DNA of 64,000 nucleotides from Taiwanofungus camphoratus (GCA_003999685.1 CP021221.1:3224001-3288000); one strand, 5' to 3'. Counted from the first letter of the stretch, positions 48,380 through 63,900 are shown. Numbers and translations are program-made. Notes: generated from the letters alone by a model not told the origin.

Positions 48380-51300
48380 CTCTCGTGGGCAACCGAGCGA
48401 GATCAACCTGCATGACGTCAATGTGCGCGCCCTATCAACCACGATCATCGCCAACGCAGATCAACGTCGTGAACGACCAGAGCTTGAAGCTCGCAACGAC
48501 CGTTGCGCGCGCGCTCGCAGATGCGCTTCCCGGGGACCGAGATGCCCCTTGGATCTTCAAGACGGCCTCCTGCCCCCTGCTCGCGGGACGTCGATATGTA
48601 TACATATTGCGATCCCGGCCTTGCGTTTGGCCCATATCGTGGTCAGATGATAGTGTACCTTCAGCAACTTCATAGACAACAGAGGTCGAAGCTCGCAACG
48701 ACCATTGCGCTCGCAGGTGCACTTCCCGGGGACCGAGATGCCCTTTGAATCTTCTAGACGGCCTTCTGCCCCCTGCTCGCGGGACGTCGATATGTATATA
48801 TATTGCCATCCCGGCCTCGCTTTTCGCCCATATCATGGTCAGATGCTAGTGTACGTTCAGCACCTTTATAGACAACGAGAAGCTCGAAACTCACAACCGT
48901 CGTCCTGCCTGCAGATGCCCTTTCGATCTTCAACATAGCCTCCTGCCCCTGCTCGCGGGACGTCGATATCTCGATTCTGCGTTGCCTCGATTAGAACGGT
49001 TGGACAGGACGATCGAGTTCCCGTTGCCAAATGAGACGGCCCGCGCCTGCATCCTTGAAATACACGCGCGAAAGATGTCTGTCTCCCTCAATGTTAACTA
49101 CGAGGAGCTTGCTCGATGTCCTTGTCGATGTGCGCATTGAGAATGAACGTCTAGACGAAACACATACAAAACGAATATAGACGTTGCGACAGTGGCCTCG
49201 CTTTCGGCCCACATTGTGATGGTTCCCCCTCTCCGCAAGAATACTCCGTTCGAGTCCAATCCAGGCCACGAGAGATTGAGAGCGCATGCCTTTGCCAGGT
49301 TTGCGTGCAAACACGGTTGACCCTGATCTTGACCCCTACCTCCTACCCTCCTCTGCCTCCGCGGTGTGCACTGCGCTCGCAGTCGCGGCGCTGCGGCGGA
49401 ACCTCATAGCGCACGCGGCCGTGGACGTAGAGATTGTCATTAGGGGATCACGCGCAAAGATGGCAGAGCAGCTGGAGCAGATACTGGCTCTGCGTGCTGC
49501 GAACATGACCGTGCGCAAGCTGCTGTGAAGAGATGTCGGCCGTGGGGGCGGGATGGACAGTGCGAGAAGCACGAGTGGTTGATGCACGCTGGTCTGGTCT
49601 GTTCGTCGCTCTCGCTTTTCGCAGCGAAATGTCTTTTCAAGGCCCCATAAGTACTCCCAGCAGTGTGCCTCTACGTTTTCGATGACCCCTGCTCTAAATC
49701 ACCGTTAGCACACTTTCCGCAGTGAGAGATCAAAACCACTCACCCTCCCAGTACGTGGTTCAACATAGCCTTTTGCCCCTGCTCGCGGGACGTCGATATG
49801 TATAGACATTGCAATAATGACCTTACTTTCGGTCCGTGTCGTGTTCTTCTATAGCCACAGACTATAGCATTTCCGACTGGCATTACGAAGGCATAGCAGA
49901 GACGTGACGACGTCGGACTGCGACACCCTCTTATACCTTTATAATTATGCCGTTGCGCAATGGTTGCTACGAGTGACTTGACCGAACATTCCATCATATG
50001 TTGCATAACGTACATAATGTATAGCCATTGTAAACTGTTTTTACGTCTGATCAAATCATTCATATATGAAGCGTGAACATTTCCGCCACCGGTTCTCGTG
50101 TGAATTTGGTTACTCTGGCGGTTTCGGCGGCGTCACCGTGTGACCGAGTCCATGATACTACCGACCCGACCGTTATCTTATCTGCAAGCAGTTCCGTCTC
50201 GAAACATGAGATGGAGCTGCAGACAATACTTATGTCTGAGAAAGAGTGTAAATGGCTGTCTGAGAGTGTGCAGAGTGTCGGCCCACAACCAAACTGACAT
50301 CATGTTTAAGAAGGTAGTTCGTAGCAATTGCTTGTGAGCACAGGAGGTCGATTGGCCGACCTTTGATTGAGCTTTCTCGCTGCGCAAAGCTCAATCCTCG
50401 GGTCTCAAATTTCTGTATACCAATTGCAATGTAGATGAAACTGTCTATTAAATTACATGTGCCCCCATTTGCAGTGTGCTACAATATACTGACTGACTTG
50501 AAGCCGTGTGCATGCCTTCGACCTAATTTCGAGCACAAAACAACAGAATGCTGATGCAGCACTCGAAATTGGATCGACGCTCGTTCGTTCGCACTCTCTG
50601 GGACAATCTAATCAGCAACGATCCCAGATAGGTCACATCTGGGAGTCTCTCGTCCGTTTCGCCGTGATTCCGAGTCCACAACCATATCCTAGGGTGAGGA
50701 TTTTTTTATTACAGATATGCGAGTCTGAGGACAATATCTACGCAATCGAGGTAAGTGCGCATACCTTTCCGCTGCATGAAACTGTGCTAATCTGTTCAAT
50801 TTTGTCTTTTGCCTTTTTCCGCGGAGCTGCGCTCCTGTCCTTACAATACTAGGTATTACGGCCTCCCCGTTCCGTCATGGCTACAGCAGGGAGCTCCCTA
50901 TCCATTAACGCAAATTGAGATGAAATTGTGTACCCACTGACTGTCTGTATTCCCGACACATTATTCCTTCACAAGCCCGTCATCTGCATGTACTCGTCAT
51001 TACTGCCATCAAGATTCCATGTTGCAGGTAAATTTACCCAGCCGCGTCGTTTCGTATTTTCGAAATACGAACTTTCGCGAGTAATAGCCGCCGCTGAGGT
51101 ACGCGAAGGTTCGCGCGCGCAACGCTACGTTGCTTTCTCAGAGTGTCTCATCTATTCTTACCCTTCCGTAGAATCCTGCACCGCCAGCGGCACACCACGG
51201 TTCTCTGCGCTGCAACGGAAGGTTTGCCGTTGCAGACCTGGACGAAGTTTCCTGGCCGTCTCGTATCTGGGGACCTTCTCGATCCTGCACTCGTTCATTC

Positions 51301-53455
51301 GGGTCCTCGTCATCAAACTATCCCTGGGCCTGTTCAAAAGCCTACCAAGGTATCCCGCTGACTGCAGAATTCCGGCTCCCGAGTATTTCGTGCATAAATT
51401 CTAGCGGCTAGGTGCGCGTTACGCGAACAGAGGTACGTTACGATCACGGTTGCGACGTACGATATGTCCTGCTTACCGAACTGTTTTACTTTGATCCATC
51501 CTCTACAACCCTACACATCTACCGGTCTGAGCAGAATATGGTCAAGGCTATGCGGACGGGATTCGACTGTACGAGCGCAGACGTACCTTCCAGGTACGTG
51601 ATCTCTCGTCTCGCGGCGGTTCTCTTGCTCACTGTGGTGGGCATTCGCCGTTAGTCTTCGCAGGTACGATGTTCCTCCGTTTCAGCGGGAGGAGACATCT
51701 TCCGCTCGTTTCGCTTGTAGCGAAGGTTCGCTAGCGATTGCGCTTGGTCCGATCGAGTACGTACGTGTGATTTCCCGTCTCCCGTGCGTCCTTCCCCACC
51801 CCATTCTCCGTTGCCCTTTCCGAGGCTGACGCGCTACGGAGATGCAGCGGCCACTTCCGCCCGTCTTCCCTGCAAGCGAGGACCCGAGCGTGGACAGCTC
51901 GTCGTCACCAGGGCACCGCGCCGCGTAGCCTCTAGCGGGATGACGAGAGCCGCGCAGGGACGCCGGGCGAGCGAATGCGAGATGGGCGGCGTTTCTCGTC
52001 TCTCGCCTCCGCGGGTATTCGTTTCGCCTGGTTGGATGGAGGATGGGGTCGGCGTACCGGGGCGGAGATGGAAGGAGGAGGATTGGGGTATAAAGCGGTG
52101 AGTGTTCTTGCCGTTCTCTTCTTCCGTCCCCTTTCCAGTCCGTCCTGTTTACCCTCCATTTTCTCCTCCCCCCGTCTCTTCCCCGCATCTCGATCAGGCT
52201 TACCTCAATCATGCCAACACTCACCATGCTTCCATCATGGAGCACCTTCCACGCAGTTCACCGTCGATGAGGTAAGGAAGATACCTGTATTTCCGTCAAT
52301 CTATGTACTGACATGTCTGCTACCTACCTGCACCATGCTCCCCATTCGCGATGCGGCCGTGTCGCTTGACTGCGCTCACCACTCGTGAGCGTCCGAACGC
52401 GTTCATCGCGCGATCCTCACGGTAGCGAGGATGCCAGTGCCGTCGACTGCCCGCCTGACCACTCGCCCGACCGCTCACTCGATCGCTCGCCCTTCGCCTC
52501 GCTCTCGATCACTTTCTCCCTCCGCTTCACGCATCACGGAGCGTCAAGACCACAGGTACGTACCGGTTCGTCTGAGCCGGCCCGCCGCCGAACTCACCCT
52601 GCCGTTCCTCACATTCCAGACGTCGCGCTCGCCGCGTGAGCGGCTCCGTTGGCAGGGGGGCGGGCACAAAAGCACGGAGGAAGGCGGTGGTGGCAGTATC
52701 ATAGAAAGAAGTAGATTACCGTAGCGTAGCGTAGTTACCCTCTCGGTCGTGCACAGGTACGGCGGGTGGTGCGTTGCGGCACTCGCGCCGTGTTCGTTCT
52801 CGGCCAGCCAGCCGAGACCCAGTGGCGAGATTTGAGGGGGAAAGACGGGCATAGTGGATCCCGTCCGTCCCCCATTCCTCGAGCGCGCCGAGGCGCTCGC
52901 AGCTCGTACGGGGCGCAGCGTCGGTAGCTATGCGGCTTCGCCGAGGGAAACCGCACCAAGTCCGGGTCTACGCCGTTCGCAAGTGGGCAGGATAGTTGCT
53001 GCTGGCAACTGGCTTACTGCACGTGAAACGACGAGCAGGGACCAGCCGTGAGCAGCGTCGGTACCGCCAGGACGAGTGCCTCGAGAACGGCAGATGGCGG
53101 ACGTCAGACGCTGGGAGCAGGGTTCAGCGAGCCGGGAGCAAGGCTGGGATGACGTACCTAGCGGGACATCCAACCCACGGCTGCGTCACGCCGGGCGTTG
53201 ACATCAAACGCCGTTCGTCATCGGCCTGCCAGAGAAGGCACGGGCGCTGACTGGCATTGCGCGCGGATAGTCTGCGCGCGACGCTGGAATTCGTCAGCGC
53301 GTGAGGCCGTGCGCCGTTTGCGAACGTGCTGCGTTTGAGACGGTTGCCAGTCGTGAGCCGTGGAAGGCTGGATGGGATGGGCCGTTGGCGGTATCGCGGC
53401 GCACGGATCGGGGACAGTGGGCAGAGGGAAGGGGATACTGTCAGCACCGTCTCAC

Positions 53456-54482
53456 CCTCAACGCCTGCTGCTCGATCGCGGTCCGCGGCCCGCGCTTCTC
53501 GAAGAGATTCGCAAGCGCGCCCGCGAGCACGGAGTATGATCGCCGCGTTCGCTTGCACAGCCACGCCTGGTGCGTCTGCGCGGCCGTCGAGAGGCACGGG
53601 CCGCGGCCTCCTCGGCGTCGTCAGGGAAGGGAGAGTCCGGGGAAGGGGACGCGGAATGGAGAACGGTGTGGCGGAGGAGCGAGCGCGAGCGGGTGGAGCT
53701 GGCGCGCCGCGGCCTGGGCTCGGGGGGAGTGCGTTGAGGACGAATTTGTAGAGGACGACGAACGAGCCCGGGGTCAGGGGCACGAGGGTGGTGGTGAGAT
53801 GACGAGGCAACATGGATGATAAACGGGGGCGCACCGAGCACGGCTGCGAGTCTGAACGACTCGGGCCCGAACGCTGCATGCTGTATGAGCGCAAGGCACG
53901 TCTCGGTCAGTACAGCGGACGGAGAGACGTCGTGAGAGAGGTGGATCGGAACGATCCACCGGTCGCTCACTCTGCCTGCCGGGAGAGCGAAATGACGTAG
54001 CCCGTCTTAGCTGACGGGCTCTCTCGGCAGATCCGCGCTGTGTGCTATCGCTGTGTGCACACATGGGGACACTCACCTCGGCAGGTCGTCGATTCTGGTC
54101 ACGCGCAGGATCAGATTGACACCCGAGGGGATAGCGAACGCCAAGCCACCCGCCCCTGGCGTTTGACAGCGCAAAGGCGTCAAGATTCGCGACGCTGGAA
54201 AAGGCTGGGGGACGTACCGAGGCCGCCCCTTCCGCCATGCTCGAGACACTCCCACTGGTCCTGCAGCTCTTCGACGGGCCGCTCGCCGCTGTCGCGCCAG
54301 ACGATCTTGCGGGCCTCGCGGAGGCGCTCCCCTTAGTTTGCGAGTGCGACGGAATTGTCGAACGAGGCCATGGCGCGCTTGGGGGCGAATTCGAGGAAGG
54401 AGGGCGTGCGCGACAGGCCGGGTGCCTGGTCCGAGTCCGGGGAAAGCGGAGAAAGAGGCGTGGTGGCGTTGCGGGGAGCCAT
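53456..54482 (-). pseudogene. TMEM135-like relic, unit 6
   Basis: Same as unit 5, displaced by 9602 bp. Confidence 0.7.
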
Positions 54483-55063
54483 GGCGCGCTTGGGGAGTCG
54501 GTTGCGGCTGGACAGGGGGAGCGCGAAGAGCAAGAGCGCCTGCAGCTGCGTGACGTCTGGTTGGCTTGGAGCGCGACTAGTGATGTGGGGGAACTCACCT
54601 GGGCGTGGCTGCAGCCTCTCTCGAGCCAGCGCGGGGACAAGGATGGTTGCCGGAGACGGAGCCAGACACGAGGCGTACAATATGAGAGGTGGCGTCAGTG
54701 TTGCTGAGATTGTCGAGATAAGCGACCAACAAGCGCTGGGTGCGTTGGCTGAGAGGAACGACGATGCTGGAGACGAAACACCGAGAACGCTGCGGTCGCG
54801 CTCGTTCAGTGTGAATTTCCCCGTCTTGCGACTCTGTCCTCCTGAGCACTCTGCACACACGGCAAGGCTTCCACCCGCTCTAAGGCCGTCTGCGGCGGGG
54901 GAGCGTGTTTCCCGCGTGCCTATCGACAGCTGCAGGCCTGACCACGACGAGAATAGCGGCGTCTGACAGCGAATCACACTCGGATCGTCGACGAACGTGC
55001 CTGCCGTCCGCCCCGCCGAAGCCCTCCTTGCGCGTTTCTCACTGATGTGACCTGACACGAGCC

Positions 55064-56357
55064 ATGTCGAAGCAACAGAGCCAGCTCCTCCCCGACGCTT
55101 ATAGCCGCTGCAGGAGCGCGAGGGGCATCAAGACTCTCGGTGCGTACCCTGCTCTGATCTGGACGAGGCGCACGCTCTGCGGCAAGATGTCGAGCCTCTT
55201 TCTCATCTGCGTGTCGTTCTACGTCTTTTGCGCGTACGTGACGCTGGTCGCGTCCAAGCCCGACTCGCGCTCTGGCAGGCAGCAGCCCACGACGTCGGGC
55301 GGGTTCGCTCTGCCGGAGAGCGCACACAGCTGGGCGATGTACACGCCGTACTATCCGCTGGACGACTACGTGCCTCCGCCACAGGACTGCGAGATTGTCC
55401 AGGTGAGCGTCGTGTGCGGTCTGCGTCGATCGATCGCGATCGTCCGCGGTGCAGAGTCGTGGTCCGCGGACGTATCGGGGCATTCCCCCTTGCATTTCAT
55501 ATTGACGATCGCCGGTCATGTCACAGGTCAACATCGTACGTCATACGCTATCTCGTAGATACATCGCATCGACTGAGGCTTCCGCCAGCTGCAAAGACAC
55601 GGCGCCCGGTACCCGACGAAATCGGCCAGCAAGGCGATCAAGAAGGCGCTGAAGAAGCTGCAGGGCGCAAAGAAGTTTACGGACCCCCAGATGTATTTCC
55701 TCCACAACTTCACCTACTCGCTGGGCAAGGACGACCTGGTGCCGTTCGGAGCTGCAGAGTGAGCGTGGTCCTGCTACGATCGGGCGGTGGACTGACAGAG
55801 GCCACATAGGTCGTATGAGGCCGGCGAGCAGGCGTTCTGGCGGTACTCGGATCTGATGAGCGAGGACAAGCTGCCGTTCGTGCGGGCTTCGAGCAAACAG
55901 CGGGTGGTGGATTCGGCGACGAACTGGACAGCAGGTATGTTGACGTCGTCAAGTTGATGGCCCGACTCACGTCGTAGGAAGGATTCGCGGTGGCCAGCCA
56001 CCAGCAATACGCGCCGGTCCTGTCGGTCATCCTGTCGGAAAGCGTAGGTCGGTCTCGCGCCATCTCACACACAGCCGGCACTCACGCACGCATAGGCCAA
56101 CGACACCCTGGACGACGCGAACTGCCCGAACGCCGGGTCAGCGGACGCACAGGACGCGGCGTGGCAGGCGGTGTACGCGCCGAACATCACCGCGGCGCTC
56201 AACGCGTACGCACCGGGGGCGGACCTGGACGACGACGACACGGGGAGCCTGATGAGCCTGTGCCCGTTCGAGACGGTGGCCAAGATGGGACGGGAGCGGG
56301 TTCTGCGGGCTGTTCGAGCAGCTGGGGGCGTTCGCTGGGTACGAGTACGCGGGCGAT
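55064..56357 (+). pseudogene. Phytase relic, unit 6
   Basis: Identical by eye to the unit 4 relic, displaced by 19202 bp. The microexon is at 55527-55535. Unit 7 ends before its phytase copy. Confidence 0.88.
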
Positions 56358-56818
56358 GGAGGTGGAGGTGGAGTGGGGTGTTGAGGGGGCGTGTGATGCT
56401 TACGTTTTGAAGAGAGGATTGGTGTGCATGGAGGTTAGGGTCAAAAACAGGTAAGTTCACGACGGTTTTTGGCTATGTCCACTGACATGGCTTCCCCTCC
56501 CCGCAGGGACACTCCGTTTTTATCATTTCCAGGGGGGCACAGAAGATGTCCCCCCTGGTAGAGCTAAATAAAGATGCAAGTCCTCGACGGTTTCAGACTC
56601 CGTGGACTTGCATGACTTCCCCTCCCCGCTGACCCGGGGCATAGATGACGTGGCCCCCCCGGTAAGTCCAGATCCATTCTGGCCTTTATTCACTTACGCG
56701 GCTTCCCCTTCCCGCAGGAACACTCCAATTCACGCCGCAAAAGATCTGCCCTGGCCGCTGTCCCCATCTCAAAGGGATGAGCATCGTCGAAACCCTAATC
56801 TAGGGTTTATCGCTCTCA

Positions 56819-57979
56819 GCGGAACGCCTTCTGGAGGTCCCGTAAGTACTCCCAGCGACGACCGAGCACTGCTCTAACTCACCGTTAGCGCGCTTTCCAC
56901 AACAATCGAGATCGGAATGACTCACCCTCCCGGTAGTTGATGCACCGCAGGCCTTGTCTTCAACGGTTGCGACGCAGGACAGGCCCAGATTGGTACGTGC
57001 TTCCCTCTTCGTCCGCTTGTTTCTTGCGGTGGAACGTCGTTTGAAGGTTTTGTAAGTACTGCGCGCGCACAATGATCCAGATCAAAATCACTCACCAGGT
57101 GGTTTCAGATAGCTGATATCCCACCACAGGCCTTGTTTTCCACGGCATACGGGCACACCATACTCGATATACCACGGTGGGTAGTACGGCACGAGCAGCC
57201 TGTCAATTTGGATGACACCGCCTGTGCCCCCACCAGTCGTAGACCGTCCCCACGAGAGCACGCTGACCACAGTGCCTTCCTCACTTTCGAGCTCCCGGAA
57301 GATAATATTGCCGTAGATCGACTCTGAGGTATGTAGCATCGAGTACGACAGGGAGTCGTTGATGGCTAGGGGTTGGTTGTTGTACAGTACATCCTCCACA
57401 CCCGCGAGTGGATTCTGTGCTGCTGGGGTCGGCGTCAGAGGTGTTGGTTGATGATTGCACGTAAACGCTCTTCGTCGGCATATAGCGCCGTCAAATTAAC
57501 CTGTTTGAATGCACCGTCCATTGGGCACAGAAGTGTCCACCCACCGCCACCCAGGCCCATGTCCACCCACTGTGAACCCTCGGGCGGCACAGTATCATTC
57601 AGCACCCAATCAAGCCCAGCCTTCATCGTCATCGTCGCCATGGTTGTACCCTTCGCGGCTCTGATGAGCTTGCTGACAGTGAGTTGCGCGGAGCATGGGA
57701 GAGAATCGTGCGTGCTGCCCCTCCAGTTTGAAACGCCATACGCCGTTGATAACCCAGTCTTAGGTTAGCGTTCTCCATGACGCAGCGGACGTCCAGGAAC
57801 ATAAAGTCCTGGCTCGCACCGTCATTAGCCCACTCGACGCGAAGATCGTGATCGAAATGACTTACCCCCCTCCTTCAAAATTCCTCCTCCTGACCTTGCG
57901 CATGTATGGCAAGCACGCCGCACACCTAGATGTACGTTAATAAAGGTAAACCAATGACATATTTATTTCTAATGCTTAC
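56819..57979 (-). pseudogene. Decayed unknown coding region, units 6/7
   Basis: Same content as at 37617-38777, displaced by 19202 bp. Confidence 0.5.
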
Positions 57980-60900
57980 CTCTCGTGGGCAACCGAGCGA
58001 GATCAACCTGCATGACGTCAATGTGCGCGCCCTATCAACCACGATCATCGCCAACGCAGATCAACGTCGTGAACGACCAGAGCTTGAAGCTCGCAACGAC
58101 CGTTGCGCGCGCGCTCGCAGATGCGCTTCCCGGGGACCGAGATGCCCCTTGGATCTTCAAGACGGCCTCCTGCCCCCTGCTCGCGGGACGTCGATATGTA
58201 TACATATTGCGATCCCGGCCTTGCGTTTGGCCCATATCGTGGTCAGATGATAGTGTACCTTCAGCAACTTCATAGACAACAGAGGTCGAAGCTCGCAACG
58301 ACCATTGCGCTCGCAGGTGCACTTCCCGGGGACCGAGATGCCCTTTGAATCTTCTAGACGGCCTTCTGCCCCCTGCTCGCGGGACGTCGATATGTATATA
58401 TATTGCCATCCCGGCCTCGCTTTTCGCCCATATCATGGTCAGATGCTAGTGTACGTTCAGCACCTTTATAGACAACGAGAAGCTCGAAACTCACAACCGT
58501 CGTCCTGCCTGCAGATGCCCTTTCGATCTTCAACATAGCCTCCTGCCCCTGCTCGCGGGACGTCGATATCTCGATTCTGCGTTGCCTCGATTAGAACGGT
58601 TGGACAGGACGATCGAGTTCCCGTTGCCAAATGAGACGGCCCGCGCCTGCATCCTTGAAATACACGCGCGAAAGATGTCTGTCTCCCTCAATGTTAACTA
58701 CGAGGAGCTTGCTCGATGTCCTTGTCGATGTGCGCATTGAGAATGAACGTCTAGACGAAACACATACAAAACGAATATAGACGTTGCGACAGTGGCCTCG
58801 CTTTCGGCCCACATTGTGATGGTTCCCCCTCTCCGCAAGAATACTCCGTTCGAGTCCAATCCAGGCCACGAGAGATTGAGAGCGCATGCCTTTGCCAGGT
58901 TTGCGTGCAAACACGGTTGACCCTGATCTTGACCCCTACCTCCTACCCTCCTCTGCCTCCGCGGTGTGCACTGCGCTCGCAGTCGCGGCGCTGCGGCGGA
59001 ACCTCATAGCGCACGCGGCCGTGGACGTAGAGATTGTCATTAGGGGATCACGCGCAAAGATGGCAGAGCAGCTGGAGCAGATACTGGCTCTGCGTGCTGC
59101 GAACATGACCGTGCGCAAGCTGCTGTGAAGAGATGTCGGCCGTGGGGGCGGGATGGACAGTGCGAGAAGCACGAGTGGTTGATGCACGCTGGTCTGGTCT
59201 GTTCGTCGCTCTCGCTTTTCGCAGCGAAATGTCTTTTCAAGGCCCCATAAGTACTCCCAGCAGTGTGCCTCTACGTTTTCGATGACCCCTGCTCTAAATC
59301 ACCGTTAGCACACTTTCCGCAGTGAGAGATCAAAACCACTCACCCTCCCAGTACGTGGTTCAACATAGCCTTTTGCCCCTGCTCGCGGGACGTCGATATG
59401 TATAGACATTGCAATAATGACCTTACTTTCGGTCCGTGTCGTGTTCTTCTATAGCCACAGACTATAGCATTTCCGACTGGCATTACGAAGGCATAGCAGA
59501 GACGTGACGACGTCGGACTGCGACACCCTCTTATACCTTTATAATTATGCCGTTGCGCAATGGTTGCTACGAGTGACTTGACCGAACATTCCATCATATG
59601 TTGCATAACGTACATAATGTATAGCCATTGTAAACTGTTTTTACGTCTGATCAAATCATTCATATATGAAGCGTGAACATTTCCGCCACCGGTTCTCGTG
59701 TGAATTTGGTTACTCTGGCGGTTTCGGCGGCGTCACCGTGTGACCGAGTCCATGATACTACCGACCCGACCGTTATCTTATCTGCAAGCAGTTCCGTCTC
59801 GAAACATGAGATGGAGCTGCAGACAATACTTATGTCTGAGAAAGAGTGTAAATGGCTGTCTGAGAGTGTGCAGAGTGTCGGCCCACAACCAAACTGACAT
59901 CATGTTTAAGAAGGTAGTTCGTAGCAATTGCTTGTGAGCACAGGAGGTCGATTGGCCGACCTTTGATTGAGCTTTCTCGCTGCGCAAAGCTCAATCCTCG
60001 GGTCTCAAATTTCTGTATACCAATTGCAATGTAGATGAAACTGTCTATTAAATTACATGTGCCCCCATTTGCAGTGTGCTACAATATACTGACTGACTTG
60101 AAGCCGTGTGCATGCCTTCGACCTAATTTCGAGCACAAAACAACAGAATGCTGATGCAGCACTCGAAATTGGATCGACGCTCGTTCGTTCGCACTCTCTG
60201 GGACAATCTAATCAGCAACGATCCCAGATAGGTCACATCTGGGAGTCTCTCGTCCGTTTCGCCGTGATTCCGAGTCCACAACCATATCCTAGGGTGAGGA
60301 TTTTTTTATTACAGATATGCGAGTCTGAGGACAATATCTACGCAATCGAGGTAAGTGCGCATACCTTTCCGCTGCATGAAACTGTGCTAATCTGTTCAAT
60401 TTTGTCTTTTGCCTTTTTCCGCGGAGCTGCGCTCCTGTCCTTACAATACTAGGTATTACGGCCTCCCCGTTCCGTCATGGCTACAGCAGGGAGCTCCCTA
60501 TCCATTAACGCAAATTGAGATGAAATTGTGTACCCACTGACTGTCTGTATTCCCGACACATTATTCCTTCACAAGCCCGTCATCTGCATGTACTCGTCAT
60601 TACTGCCATCAAGATTCCATGTTGCAGGTAAATTTACCCAGCCGCGTCGTTTCGTATTTTCGAAATACGAACTTTCGCGAGTAATAGCCGCCGCTGAGGT
60701 ACGCGAAGGTTCGCGCGCGCAACGCTACGTTGCTTTCTCAGAGTGTCTCATCTATTCTTACCCTTCCGTAGAATCCTGCACCGCCAGCGGCACACCACGG
60801 TTCTCTGCGCTGCAACGGAAGGTTTGCCGTTGCAGACCTGGACGAAGTTTCCTGGCCGTCTCGTATCTGGGGACCTTCTCGATCCTGCACTCGTTCATTC

Positions 60901-63900
60901 GGGTCCTCGTCATCAAACTATCCCTGGGCCTGTTCAAAAGCCTACCAAGGTATCCCGCTGACTGCAGAATTCCGGCTCCCGAGTATTTCGTGCATAAATT
61001 CTAGCGGCTAGGTGCGCGTTACGCGAACAGAGGTACGTTACGATCACGGTTGCGACGTACGATATGTCCTGCTTACCGAACTGTTTTACTTTGATCCATC
61101 CTCTACAACCCTACACATCTACCGGTCTGAGCAGAATATGGTCAAGGCTATGCGGACGGGATTCGACTGTACGAGCGCAGACGTACCTTCCAGGTACGTG
61201 ATCTCTCGTCTCGCGGCGGTTCTCTTGCTCACTGTGGTGGGCATTCGCCGTTAGTCTTCGCAGGTACGATGTTCCTCCGTTTCAGCGGGAGGAGACATCT
61301 TCCGCTCGTTTCGCTTGTAGCGAAGGTTCGCTAGCGATTGCGCTTGGTCCGATCGAGTACGTACGTGTGATTTCCCGTCTCCCGTGCGTCCTTCCCCACC
61401 CCATTCTCCGTTGCCCTTTCCGAGGCTGACGCGCTACGGAGATGCAGCGGCCACTTCCGCCCGTCTTCCCTGCAAGCGAGGACCCGAGCGTGGACAGCTC
61501 GTCGTCACCAGGGCACCGCGCCGCGTAGCCTCTAGCGGGATGACGAGAGCCGCGCAGGGACGCCGGGCGAGCGAATGCGAGATGGGCGGCGTTTCTCGTC
61601 TCTCGCCTCCGCGGGTATTCGTTTCGCCTGGTTGGATGGAGGATGGGGTCGGCGTACCGGGGCGGAGATGGAAGGAGGAGGATTGGGGTATAAAGCGGTG
61701 AGTGTTCTTGCCGTTCTCTTCTTCCGTCCCCTTTCCAGTCCGTCCTGTTTACCCTCCATTTTCTCCTCCCCCCGTCTCTTCCCCGCATCTCGATCAGGCT
61801 TACCTCAATCATGCCAACACTCACCATGCTTCCATCATGGAGCACCTTCCACGCAGTTCACCGTCGATGAGGTAAGGAAGATACCTGTATTTCCGTCAAT
61901 CTATGTACTGACATGTCTGCTACCTACCTGCACCATGCTCCCCATTCGCGATGCGGCCGTGTCGCTTGACTGCGCTCACCACTCGTGAGCGTCCGAACGC
62001 GTTCATCGCGCGATCCTCACGGTAGCGAGGATGCCAGTGCCGTCGACTGCCCGCCTGACCACTCGCCCGACCGCTCACTCGATCGCTCGCCCTTCGCCTC
62101 GCTCTCGATCACTTTCTCCCTCCGCTTCACGCATCACGGAGCGTCAAGACCACAGGTACGTACCGGTTCGTCTGAGCCGGCCCGCCGCCGAACTCACCCT
62201 GCCGTTCCTCACATTCCAGACGTCGCGCTCGCCGCGTGAGCGGCTCCGTTGGCAGGGGGGCGGGCACAAAAGCACGGAGGAAGGCGGTGGTGGCAGTATC
62301 ATAGAAAGAAGTAGATTACCGTAGCGTAGCGTAGTTACCCTCTCGGTCGTGCACAGGTACGGCGGGTGGTGCGTTGCGGCACTCGCGCCGTGTTCGTTCT
62401 CGGCCAGCCAGCCGAGACCCAGTGGCGAGATTTGAGGGGGAAAGACGGGCATAGTGGATCCCGTCCGTCCCCCATTCCTCGAGCGCGCCGAGGCGCTCGC
62501 AGCTCGTACGGGGCGCAGCGTCGGTAGCTATGCGGCTTCGCCGAGGGAAACCGCACCAAGTCCGGGTCTACGCCGTTCGCAAGTGGGCAGGATAGTTGCT
62601 GCTGGCAACTGGCTTACTGCACGTGAAACGACGAGCAGGGACCAGCCGTGAGCAGCGTCGGTACCGCCAGGACGAGTGCCTCGAGAACGGCAGATGGCGG
62701 ACGTCAGACGCTGGGAGCAGGGTTCAGCGAGCCGGGAGCAAGGCTGGGATGACGTACCTAGCGGGACATCCAACCCACGGCTGCGTCACGCCGGGCGTTG
62801 ACATCAAACGCCGTTCGTCATCGGCCTGCCAGAGAAGGCACGGGCGCTGACTGGCATTGCGCGCGGATAGTCTGCGCGCGACGCTGGAATTCGTCAGCGC
62901 GTGAGGCCGTGCGCCGTTTGCGAACGTGCTGCGTTTGAGACGGTTGCCAGTCGTGAGCCGTGGAAGGCTGGATGGGATGGGCCGTTGGCGGTATCGCGGC
63001 GCACGGATCGGGGACAGTGGGCAGAGGGAAGGGGATACTGTCAGCACCGTCTCACCCTCAACGCCTGCTGCTCGATCGCGGTCCGCGGCCCGCGCTTCTC
63101 GAAGAGATTCGCAAGCGCGCCCGCGAGCACGGAGTATGATCGCCGCGTTCGCTTGCACAGCCACGCCTGGTGCGTCTGCGCGGCCGTCGAGAGGCACGGG
63201 CCGCGGCCTCCTCGGCGTCGTCAGGGAAGGGAGAGTCCGGGGAAGGGGACGCGGAATGGAGAACGGTGTGGCGGAGGAGCGAGCGCGAGCGGGTGGAGCT
63301 GGCGCGCCGCGGCCTGGGCTCGGGGGGAGTGCGTTGAGGACGAATTTGTAGAGGACGACGAACGAGCCCGGGGTCAGGGGCACGAGGGTGGTGGTGAGAT
63401 GACGAGGCAACATGGATGATAAACGGGGGCGCACCGAGCACGGCTGCGAGTCTGAACGACTCGGGCCCGAACGCTGCATGCTGTATGAGCGCAAGGCACG
63501 TCTCGGTCAGTACAGCGGACGGAGAGACGTCGTGAGAGAGGTGGATCGGAACGATCCACCGGTCGCTCACTCTGCCTGCCGGGAGAGCGAAATGACGTAG
63601 CCCGTCTTAGCTGACGGGCTCTCTCGGCAGATCCGCGCTGTGTGCTATCGCTGTGTGCACACATGGGGACACTCACCTCGGCAGGTCGTCGATTCTGGTC
63701 ACGCGCAGGATCAGATTGACACCCGAGGGGATAGCGAACGCCAAGCCACCCGCCCCTGGCGTTTGACAGCGCAAAGGCGTCAAGATTCGCGACGCTGGAA
63801 AAGGCTGGGGGACGTACCGAGGCCGCCCCTTCCGCCATGCTCGAGACACTCCCACTGGTCCTGCAGCTCTTCGACGGGCCGCTCGCCGCTGTCGCGCCAG

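Larger units (their letters stand above)
47994..57593. repeat. Array unit 6 (9600 bp)
   Basis: This returns to the majority length and sequence; all landmarks match unit 4 displaced by 19202 bp. Confidence 0.92.
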